Assembly (NCBI GenBank): GCA_040510575.1
Contig: JBEVIU010000060.1
Location: 1 to 7,439 of the forward strand
Direction of reading: 5' to 3'
DNA: 7,439 bases
Source of the DNA: DASUMF01 sp040510575
GTDB taxonomy: Bacteria; Actinomycetota; Acidimicrobiia; IMCC26256; DASPTH01
Positions 1 through 5,009 of the stretch are shown piece by piece (within the stretch, counting starts at the first letter, position 1; each line of letters begins with the position of its first letter). Under the pieces are notes generated by a model. The model did not search any database. It saw nothing but the letters and a program-made list of their open reading frames with translations, and was not told where the DNA came from. The position numbers were made by a program, and so were the translations under genes.

Positions 1-425
1 TCGAGGCCAAGGCACGTACGGTCCGGCGGTTCACGTTCAGGTTCGACTGGCGGTACCGGGTGGCCGGCAAGCCGTTCATCGTCGACGCCGAGCACACCTA
101 CGTGGAGATCGACCGCCCGGATGCCCGTGAGCCCGGCATGTTCCGGGCCCGCTTCGGTCCGTGGAAGATCGAGACCCCGCTCGACAACGTGGTGGCCACG
201 AACGTGACCGGCCCGTACTCGGTGATGAAGACGATCGGCCCCGCGCACCTCTCGCTCGCCGACCACGGCCTCACGTTCGCGACCAACAACGACTGCGGCG
301 TGTGCATCATGTTCAAGGAGCCGGTGCCTGGCATCGAGCCGCTCGGCGTGCTCAAGCACCCGGCGCTCACCGTGACGGTGCTCGACGTCGAAGGCCTGCA
401 GGACGCGCTCGAACACCTGAACTGA
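1..425 (+). CDS. Conserved actinobacterial protein of unknown function (5' end cut off by window)
   Basis: The reading frame is open from the left edge (first full codon at base 3) to TGA at 423-425, giving 140 visible residues. A GTG at base 60 could be taken as a start, but the 19 residues before it (including RRFTFRFDWRYR) read like the beginning of the same fold, and no start codon lies among them, so I treat the gene as truncated at its 5' end. The chain alternates short beta-strand-like stretches, for example RFGPWKIETPL and GLTFATNNDCGVCIMF, and contains the phrases TGPYSVMKTIGPAHLSLAD and EPVPGIEPLG. These resemble a family I remember from mycobacteria and relatives that has no assigned function. 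There is no signal peptide or membrane segment in the visible part. It converges on the next gene across a hairpin at 448-498. That it is a real gene is near certain; its function is unknown. Confidence 0.85.
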   Translation, partial: EAKARTVRRFTFRFDWRYRVAGKPFIVDAEHTYVEIDRPDAREPGMFRARFGPWKIETPLDNVVATNVTGPYSVMKTIGPAHLSLADHGLTFATNNDCGVCIMFKEPVPGIEPLGVLKHPALTVTVLDVEGLQDALEHLN

Positions 426-447
426 CGAACCGCGGTCGCCGTCTCAG

Positions 448-498
448 CGAAATTGCGTCGCGGAGCGTGGAAATACCCCGCCGCGTGACGCAATTTCG
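448..498. terminator. Strong inverted repeat between convergent genes, probable bidirectional terminator
   Basis: CGAAATTGCGTC at 448-459 is the exact reverse complement of GACGCAATTTCG at 487-498 (12 bp). The stem continues as GCGG (460-463) with CCGC (481-484) after a two-base bulge. The loop is about 17 bases. It fills most of the 82-base gap between a + strand stop (425) and a minus-strand stop (508), so it could end transcripts from both sides. There is no T run, which is common for high-GC actinobacterial terminators. The AT-rich core of the arms is unlike the surrounding sequence, so a dispersed repeat is an alternative. Confidence 0.65.
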
Positions 499-507
499 TG
501 ACGGGGC

Positions 508-1740
508 TCAGCCCTGCAGTTCGGCCTGGAGCTCGTCGAGCGCTTGGCGGGTCTCGAACACGAGCGCTTCGACTTGCTCGCCCGCGTGGTCGATGCCCTT
601 GCGAGCCGCGGTGTGGGCACGCTTGATGGTGGCGTGACGCTCGAGCGAGCGTGACGCGTCGTCGAGCAGGCACCGCACTCGTTCGAGGTCGACGGCTTCG
701 TCCTCGTCGCTGGCCGCGATCTGCTTGCGCACCGTCCACCGGGCCCACATGTACGCGAGACGCAGCGCGGAGTCGTCGCCGTCGTCGGGGTCGAGCACCG
801 CGATCGCCTTGTCGTCGCTGTACATGAACGGCACCGCGCTCGGCGCCTGCTCCTGCGAGCGGAACACGGCGATGGCCGCGTGCGCTTCCCGGTTGGCGAT
901 CGCCTCGTCGAGCTCGGCGAACGTGGAGCGCAGGTTGAGCTTGCGGTTCTTCACCTCGATCGTGAAGCAGGCCTCGCAGCCGAACGTGTCGTCGCGGTTC
1001 AGGGTGACGACCTCGTCACCCACCTGCGAGCCGGTGGCGCCCTTCACGGTGCCGGTGGGCTCGGCGAGGTCGCCGTGCACCACCGCCAGCGTGCTCACGC
1101 ACTCGTCGACCCAGTCCTCGAAGTCGAAGCCCTTGGCGGTGGTCTGCTCGTACACCTCCTCGGTCGCGTCGAGGATGCCGAGGTGCTCGGTGACGCGGCG
1201 CACCTCGTCGGCAACGTCGCTCACCTCGCGCTGCATCGTGTCGATCAGCTCCTTGCGCAGCCGACCGATGGGGCTGTCGTCGACCTCGGGCGAGATGAGG
1301 CCCTTCATCGTGCCGAGCACGAGCTCCTCGATCTTGGCGAGCACGCTCGACTTCGAGTCGGCGTCGAACGTGTCGCCGAGCAGACCCTCGAGGCTCTCGT
1401 TGAAGGTGCCGAACGCGTTCGCGAGCGCGCCGTCGTCTTCGTCGAGCAGCTCCGCGGTGTTGCGGGCGATCTCGTCGACCGCCGCGGTCACCTTGGTCTC
1501 GAAGCGGTGCTCGAGCTCCGCGAACGACCGCTCGATCACGTCGACGTCCACGCTCACGTGCGCCGCACGCAGCGCCCGGGCGCCGATGCGCAGGCAGGAG
1601 CTGGTGGCCGCGACCGGGTCGTCGGCCTCGGCGACGATGCGCGCGACCTCGGCGTCGTGCTCCTCGAGCTCGCGGACGTAGACGACGCCGTCGGCCACCA
1701 GGACCCGCCCAGTGCTGATGTGCATCGGTAGTGCGCTCAT
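508..1740 (-). CDS. Helical/coiled-coil protein with PD-(D/E)XK nuclease-like motif
   Basis: This 410-residue protein is not one I can name. Residues about 60-200 are acidic and highly helical with long heptad-like stretches (RSFAELEHRFETKVTAAVDE, then EVSDVADEVRRVTEHLGIL). A compact domain follows at about 204-320: FEDW with Glu208, then SQVGDEVV with Asp242, then FTIEVKN with Glu262 and Lys264. This E...D...ExK order matches the catalytic layout of the PD-(D/E)XK nuclease superfamily, and the general design (coiled coil then nuclease-like core) recalls RmuC-type proteins. The C-terminus (about 345-410) is again helical. There is no signal peptide or membrane segment, so it is probably cytoplasmic. 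The ATG at 1740 is preceded by GGAAG a few bases away; Met6 is a weaker alternative. The gene stands alone, converging on the left-hand gene. The coding call is firm; nuclease activity is inferred from motif only. Confidence 0.85.
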   Translation of the reverse strand: MSALPMHISTGRVLVADGVVYVRELEEHDAEVARIVAEADDPVAATSSCLRIGARALRAAHVSVDVDVIERSFAELEHRFETKVTAAVDEIARNTAELLDEDDGALANAFGTFNESLEGLLGDTFDADSKSSVLAKIEELVLGTMKGLISPEVDDSPIGRLRKELIDTMQREVSDVADEVRRVTEHLGILDATEEVYEQTTAKGFDFEDWVDECVSTLAVVHGDLAEPTGTVKGATGSQVGDEVVTLNRDDTFGCEACFTIEVKNRKLNLRSTFAELDEAIANREAHAAIAVFRSQEQAPSAVPFMYSDDKAIAVLDPDDGDDSALRLAYMWARWTVRKQIAASDEDEAVDLERVRCLLDDASRSLERHATIKRAHTAARKGIDHAGEQVEALVFETRQALDELQAELQG

Positions 1741-1826
1741 GCTCTTCCGCTCTCGTCGCTGCGCTCCGGGGCGCTCGGCCCCCGCTCAGCTCCTCGCGGA
1801 ACGTGGCTCGTGATGGCTTCGCTCAT
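1737..1826 (-). CDS. Possible 29-codon upstream reading frame (leader peptide candidate)
   Basis: On the minus strand an ATG at 1824-1826 follows AGGA with a six-base spacer, which is a better ribosome site than that of the gene behind it. The frame runs 29 codons (begins MSEAITSHVPRG, ends ESGRA) and its TGA overlaps the ATG of the nuclease-like gene as ATGA, the classic arrangement for translational coupling. Against it, third positions are less strongly G/C than in real genes here, and the peptide (Arg, Glu, Ser, Pro and Gly rich) has no recognisable fold. It may be a leader that loads ribosomes for the downstream gene, or a chance frame in a GC-rich leader. Confidence 0.3.
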   Translation of the reverse strand: MSEAITSHVPRGAERGPSAPERSDESGRA

Positions 1827-1986
1827 GTCCCGTCCTGCTCCCGTTGGAACTCGGCCGCCCGCTCCGTTCCTGGGGCAAGTATCCGGGAGGGGTGTGACAC
1901 TTACGCGGATGCCTTGTGCCGCAACGCCTGCACGGCGAATTCAGCGTGCGAGGGGCGAGCCCCACCGAGTGGTCAGCGGGTCAGGA
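1741..1986. other. Gene-poor stretch: leader of the nuclease-like gene and tail of the small-gene unit
   Basis: Apart from the possible 29-codon frame at 1737-1826, I see no coding sequence in these 246 bases. Near 1767-1782 GGGGC and GCCCC flank GCTCG and could form a small hairpin inside the leader. Another short hairpin, GGGG-CGAG-CCCC at about 1952-1963, lies just past the stop of the small minus-strand gene at 1987 and may help terminate it. The promoter of the 508-1740 gene should lie here, upstream of 1826 on the minus strand, but no hexamer pair is convincing. Confidence 0.45.
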
Positions 1987-2196
1987 TCAGACGGACGGCC
2001 GCGGCGACAACGGCGGCCGCCGGTCGTCGCGCACCAGGCGCAGCGCTTCGTCGAGCCAGTCCTCGTGGCTGCCCGACGCCTCGTCCTGCGCCTCGATCGC
2101 GCTGTGGAGCGCACGGAGCGCGACATCCCGGAGGAACACGACCTCGCCACGGAGCGTGTCGTTCGCCAGGACGTACTCGTGCTCGCTGTCGCTCAT
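1987..2196 (-). CDS. Small acidic hypothetical protein (69 aa)
   Basis: The chain begins MSDSEHEYVLANDTLRGEVV, continues with a single amphipathic helical region (FLRDVALRALHSAIEAQDEA) and a second helix (HEDWLDEALRLVRDD), and ends in a short proline/arginine tail. I do not recognise the family. Almost every third codon position is G or C, which supports real coding. The frame extends upstream to a GTG at 2262, but codon use there is poorer. I chose ATG 2194-2196, preceded by GGAGTG; ATG 2206-2208 and GTG 2197-2199 are alternatives, the former sitting inside an inverted repeat. It follows the DUF1622 gene on the same strand with a 115-base gap, so the two may share a transcript. No membrane segment or cysteine pattern is visible. 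Confidence 0.65.
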   Translation of the reverse strand: MSDSEHEYVLANDTLRGEVVFLRDVALRALHSAIEAQDEASGSHEDWLDEALRLVRDDRRPPLSPRPSV

Positions 2197-2200
2197 CACT

Positions 2201-2234
2201 CCGAACATCGCCGGGCGCCGACACGATGTTCCGG
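2201..2234. promoter_or_regulatory. Inverted repeat just upstream of the small gene
   Basis: GAACATCG at 2203-2210 and CGATGTTC at 2224-2231 are perfect reverse complements separated by 13 bases. Two further pairs (CC at 2201-2202 with GG at 2233-2234) form past a one-base bulge. The element ends four bases before the chosen ATG of the minus-strand small gene. It could be an operator, an mRNA hairpin affecting ribosome access, or an attenuator after DUF1622. The arms recall the GAAC/GTTC halves of the LexA box, but the spacing is far too wide for that site. Confidence 0.4.
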
Positions 2235-2311
2235 GTCGCACGGCGAGTGTGTCCGATGGCACGCCGGCCGGGCCTCAGCCGTGAGTGCCGCTCCCGCGTG
2301 TCATCTGGACG

Positions 2312-2677
2312 TCAGCTCGACGCGTCGGCCGGCGCGGAGCGCGCCCGGCTCCACGGCCAGCGCCCTTCGATCTCGACGTCGAGCGAGAAGCTGAGGAACG
2401 TGCGGATCACCACGATGATGCCCAACACGGCGACGTTCTCGAGCGTCGGGTCGACCGCCACGGTGCGGATCAGGTCGGCGGCCACGAGGATCTCGAGTCC
2501 GAGGAGGATGGTGCGGCCGAGGAAGCTGCGGAGCCGGGAGTACGTGTCGTCGCGGTGGTCACGGACGAGGTCGACGGCGGCGCGGGCGAAGGCGATCACG
2601 CCGCCGGCCACGAGCACCGCCACCCCGGCTGCCTCGAAGCATCTCGTGATGTCGTCCATGGTGCTCTCGAACTCCAC
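2312..2677 (-). CDS. DUF1622 family membrane protein
   Basis: This 121-residue protein shows the hallmarks of the DUF1622 family: a first membrane helix (about 15-38, GVAVLVAGGVIAFARAAV), a polar stretch with DDTYSRLRSFLGR (43-55), a second helix (about 56-70, TILLGLEILVAADLI), then RTVAVDPTLENVAVLGIIVV (71-90) and IRTFLSFSLDVEIEGRWPW (91-109). Length is normal for the family and nothing is missing. The function of DUF1622 proteins is not known; they are small integral membrane proteins of the cytoplasmic membrane. The start is GTG at 2675-2677 because AGGAGG (2683-2688) sits five bases before it; an internal ATG at 2659 has no such site. It diverges from the COQ4-like gene across about 110 bases and precedes the small gene ending at 1987. 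Confidence 0.9.
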   Translation of the reverse strand: MEFESTMDDITRCFEAAGVAVLVAGGVIAFARAAVDLVRDHRDDTYSRLRSFLGRTILLGLEILVAADLIRTVAVDPTLENVAVLGIIVVIRTFLSFSLDVEIEGRWPWSRARSAPADASS

Positions 2678-2682
2678 GTCAC

Positions 2683-2688
2683 CCTCCT
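2683..2688 (-). promoter_or_regulatory. Strong ribosome binding site fixing the GTG start of the DUF1622 gene
   Basis: AGGAGG on the minus strand, five bases before GTG at 2677. It is the best Shine-Dalgarno match in the window and decides the start in favour of GTG 2677 over ATG 2659. Confidence 0.8.
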
Positions 2689-2772
2689 GGCCGCGCCCCG
2701 CGGTGCCGACCCCGTGAGTGTGACCCACCCGGAGCCGTCGCCCGCGGCAGGCGAAGCCGGGCACGACTCGCG

Positions 2773-2778
2773 TAGCGT
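2773..2778 (+). promoter_or_regulatory. Candidate -10 hexamer of the COQ4-like gene
   Basis: TAGCGT fits the actinobacterial TANNNT pattern and lies 7 bases before GTG 2786 and 10 before GTG 2789. A transcript starting at about 2785-2786 would be leaderless or nearly so. No convincing -35 was found at 16-18 bases upstream. GAGG at 2779-2782 could instead serve as a weak ribosome site for GTG 2789. Confidence 0.4.
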
Positions 2779-2788
2779 GAGGGTCGTG

Positions 2789-3859
2789 GTGACCGAGGCC
2801 GAGCGCGAAGAAGTACGGGGTGTGGCGCGGGGGATCGCGACGGCCGTCGCCCCCGACGACGGCCTCACCGACGTGCAGGTGCTCCTCCTGCAGGCGATCG
2901 CCAGCGCGCTCACCGGGGTCGATGTCGACTACCGCGACCTCGAGCCCATGTCGGCCGACGACCTCGCCAAGGTGCTGGAGCCCTACGACCTCCGGTACCG
3001 CCAGCGCATCGTGCACCACATGGTGCTCGGAGAGCTGGTGCTCAAGCCGCTGCCCACCGAGGTCGCGCATCGGGTCGCGGTGTACGCGAAGGCGCTCGGC
3101 GTCGACGACCACTTCGTGCGCGTGGCGCGCCGCTACGCGCAGGGCGCGTACGGCATGGCGTGGATGGACCTCCGGCGCAGCGGCTTCGTCGACCACGTGA
3201 AGGAGGTCGACACCGCGCTGCTCGGCAGCGGGATCAGCCTCACCGACCCCTTCCTGTCGCCCGGACCCGACCCCGAGCTCGAGGCGCGCTGGATCGCCTT
3301 CCGCGACCTTCCCGTCGGTTCGCTCGGCCGCTGCGTCATCGACATGTACGACACGCGCGGGTTCGGGCTGCCCGGGAGCGCGAACGGCGCGTCGCCCTAC
3401 CTCGCGCAGCACGACTTCGGTCACGTGCTCGCCGACTACGGCACCAACCTCAAGGGCGAGCTCGAAGTGTTCGCGTTCGTCGGCCGCGCCGATCCGGATC
3501 CCAAGGGCTTCGCCTGGCTCGCGACGCTCATCGGGCTCTTCGAGACCGGCTACGTGGCCGACACCGGCTTCTTCCGGCGCGACGTCGCCGAGCGCAACCT
3601 GCAGGCGCCGGGGATGCAGTACCGGATCGCCGATGCGATCTCACGCGGGAAGGCCGTCGCCGAGCACTACGGCACCGACCTGTTCGAGGTCGACTACCAC
3701 TCGATGGCGCATCGACCCGTCGAGGAGGTGCGCGAGATGCTCGACATCCCGCCGAAGTCGCAGGCGGCGCTCGATGGTGGGTCCGCGAGCGTGTTCAGCC
3801 GCGAGGGCATGTCGGCCGCGCAACAGGAGTACGTCGACGAGCACAGCGGAGCGCAGTGA
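2789..3859 (+). CDS. COQ4-like protein with extra helical N-terminal domain
   Basis: This is a 356-residue cytoplasmic protein. The C-terminal half (about 174-325) looks like the COQ4 family of ubiquinone biosynthesis. It has LPVGSLGRCVIDMYDTRGF (174-192), then the metal-site motif HDxxHx11E exactly (His208, Asp209, His212, Glu224), and a tail with ISRGKAVAEHYGTDLFEVDY followed by RPVEEVREMLDIP that matches the usual COQ4 ending. Human and yeast COQ4 act on the C1 position of the quinone ring precursor and bind a divalent metal. The N-terminal 130 residues form an all-helical region (LTDVQVLLLQAIASALTGVD; QRIVHHMVLGELVLKPL; FVRVARRYAQGAYGMAWMDL) loosely like TerB domains; COQ4 proteins normally lack it. 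GTG 2789 was chosen for its spacing from GAGG at 2779-2782; GTG 2786 and GTG 2777 are alternatives, and the frame stays open far upstream across the DUF1622 gene. Its stop overlaps the next start (TGATG). Family assignment is likely; the substrate is unknown. Confidence 0.82.
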   Translation: MTEAEREEVRGVARGIATAVAPDDGLTDVQVLLLQAIASALTGVDVDYRDLEPMSADDLAKVLEPYDLRYRQRIVHHMVLGELVLKPLPTEVAHRVAVYAKALGVDDHFVRVARRYAQGAYGMAWMDLRRSGFVDHVKEVDTALLGSGISLTDPFLSPGPDPELEARWIAFRDLPVGSLGRCVIDMYDTRGFGLPGSANGASPYLAQHDFGHVLADYGTNLKGELEVFAFVGRADPDPKGFAWLATLIGLFETGYVADTGFFRRDVAERNLQAPGMQYRIADAISRGKAVAEHYGTDLFEVDYHSMAHRPVEEVREMLDIPPKSQAALDGGSASVFSREGMSAAQQEYVDEHSGAQ

Positions 3860-4194
3860 TGCCCCGGCGACTCGGTTTCAGCCAGACGATCTCGTTCCGC
3901 ACCGAGCACATCGACGACATCGTCAAGCTGCTCGAGGAGTGGGACGAGATGCAGGCGAGCCAAGACATCATGGGCTACATCGGCACGCACGTGCTGTGCG
4001 ACCGCGACGACCCGGGCCACTACATCATCGTCGCCGAGTTCGCAGAGGTGGAGCCGGGCGTGAGCGCGCTCGACGAGGCGCAGCGCAACAACGAGCGGCC
4101 CCAGACGCAGGAGTGGGCACGACGGATGACGGCCCTCCTCGACGGCGAGCCCACCTGGGGCCACTACGACGAGATCTACCGCACCGACCCCTGA
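3859..4194 (+). CDS. ABM-like (dimeric alpha-beta barrel) small protein, possible monooxygenase
   Basis: This protein has 111 residues. The pattern is strand (GFSQTISFRT, 6-15), helix (HIDDIVKLLEEWDEMQ, 17-32), strand (IMGYIGTHVLCDRD, 37-50), strand (HYIIVAEFAEV, 54-64), helix (ALDEAQRNNERPQTQEWARRMTALL within 70-94), final strand region (HYDEIY). The phrases DPGHYIIVAEF and NNERPQTQEWARRM are typical of small dimeric alpha-beta barrel proteins of the antibiotic biosynthesis monooxygenase (ABM) type, which oxidise aromatic compounds or quinols without a bound cofactor, although many members have no known activity. ATG 3859 shares its A with the TGA of the COQ4-like gene, so the two are almost surely co-transcribed and translationally coupled, and probably act on the same compound. 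Fold assignment is probable; enzymatic role is inferred. Confidence 0.8.
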   Translation: MPRRLGFSQTISFRTEHIDDIVKLLEEWDEMQASQDIMGYIGTHVLCDRDDPGHYIIVAEFAEVEPGVSALDEAQRNNERPQTQEWARRMTALLDGEPTWGHYDEIYRTDP

Positions 4195-4226
4195 CCCGCT
4201 CCCCCTCTCTCCCACGGTGGGTGAAG

Positions 4227-4256
4227 TTGTAACGCGCGCGGGGCTCGGGTGACAGT
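4227..4256 (+). promoter_or_regulatory. Candidate promoter giving a leaderless flavoprotein transcript
   Basis: TTGTAA (4227-4232) and GACAGT (4251-4256) are separated by 18 bases, and ATG begins seven bases after the -10-like hexamer, exactly where transcription would start. No Shine-Dalgarno sequence precedes the ATG. The first base of the -10 departs from the TANNNT pattern, so support is moderate. CCCA-CGG-TGGG (about 4211-4221) just upstream could be a small hairpin ending the previous operon. Confidence 0.4.
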
Positions 4257-4262
4257 GGCGCC

Positions 4263-5009
4263 ATGGCGCTGAACGAGATGCAAGAGAAGCTGTGCGCGGA
4301 CTGGACCGTCGATCACTCCGACCTTCGGGCCCTGTTCATCAACTGCACGCTGAAGCGCTCGCCTGAGCTGTCGAACACCCAGGGCCTGGCCGACATCTCG
4401 ATCGAGATCATGCGTCGCCGCGGCGTGACGGTCGACGTCGTGCGCGCGATCGACCATCAGATCGCGACCGGCGTGTACTCCGACATGACGGAGCACGGGT
4501 GGCCGGTCGACGAGTGGCCGAGCATCCACGAGCAGGTGATGGCCGCCGACATCCTCGTGCTGTGCACGCCGATCTGGCTCGGCGAGAAGTCGTCGGTGTG
4601 CACGCAGGTCGTCGAACGGCTGTACGGGAACTCGCACCTGCTCAACGACGCGGGCCAGTACGCCTACTACGGACGGGTCGGCGGGTGTCTCGTCACCGGC
4701 AACGAAGACGGCGTGAAGCACTGCGCGATGAACGTGCTCTATTCGCTGCAGCACCTCGGCTACGTGATCCCGCCGCAAGCCGACGCGGGGTGGATCGGTG
4801 AGGTTGGCCCCGGCCCGAGCTACCTCGATCCGGGATCAGGCGGCCCCGACAACGACTTCACCAACCGCAACACCACGTTCATGACGTGGAACCTGTTGCA
4901 CGTGGCGCGGATGCTCAAGGACGCGGGCGGCATCCCCGCGCACGGCAACCAGCGCAGCGAGTGGGACGCGGGTTGTCGCACCGACTTCCCGAACCCCGAC
5001 TACCGCTGA
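4263..5009 (+). CDS. Flavodoxin-fold NAD(P)H-dependent FMN oxidoreductase
   Basis: This 248-residue protein probably transfers electrons from NAD(P)H through bound FMN to a quinone or other acceptor in the cytoplasm. The flavodoxin-like fold is visible: first strand and phosphate loop ALFINCTLKRSPELSNT (23-39), second strand VTVDVVRAID (55-64), third strand with loop DILVLCTPIWLGEKSS (96-111) that would line the flavin, and strand plus turn GGCLVTGNEDGVKHCAMNV (140-158). This is the layout of the NADPH-dependent FMN reductase family. The region after about 175 (PGPSYLDPGSGGPDNDF and a last helix LLHVARMLKDAGG) is longer than in minimal members. Start ATG 4263 has no ribosome site but a -10-like hexamer directly before it. 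It lies 68 bases after the COQ4-like/ABM-like pair on the same strand, which suggests a shared pathway. Its stop overlaps the convergent DUF4328 gene by 10 bases. Family is firm; substrate unknown. Confidence 0.88.
   Translation: MALNEMQEKLCADWTVDHSDLRALFINCTLKRSPELSNTQGLADISIEIMRRRGVTVDVVRAIDHQIATGVYSDMTEHGWPVDEWPSIHEQVMAADILVLCTPIWLGEKSSVCTQVVERLYGNSHLLNDAGQYAYYGRVGGCLVTGNEDGVKHCAMNVLYSLQHLGYVIPPQADAGWIGEVGPGPSYLDPGSGGPDNDFTNRNTTFMTWNLLHVARMLKDAGGIPAHGNQRSEWDAGCRTDFPNPDYR

Noticed and set aside
880..1731. Long + strand frame opposite the nuclease-like gene
   Set aside because: It is rich in Val, Leu, Arg, His and Gly with repeats typical of antisense frames in high-GC DNA; the minus-strand frame has sensible helices, a motif and better codon use.
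508..1740. Restriction-modification or other defence system around the nuclease-like gene
   Set aside because: No methylase, helicase, ATPase or toxin-antitoxin partner is encoded nearby; neighbours are an unknown conserved protein and a DUF1622 gene.
2203..2231. LexA/SOS box before the small gene
   Set aside because: The half sites GAAC and GTTC are present, but the gap is far larger than the four bases of the actinobacterial SOS box.
2285..2788. Long + strand open frame upstream of the COQ4-like gene, which would add 168 residues to it
   Set aside because: It lies antisense to the DUF1622 gene, whose family match and strong ribosome site are clear; the extra residues are low-complexity Arg/Glu/Asp/Val typical of a shadow frame.
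2678..3424. Minus-strand extension of the DUF1622 frame to 370 residues
   Set aside because: It is antisense to the COQ4-like gene; the AGGAGG site and normal family length place the start at 2677.
2789..3859. Tellurite resistance (ter) function from the TerB-like N-terminus
   Set aside because: The likeness is only general helical pattern, and no other ter genes are in the window.
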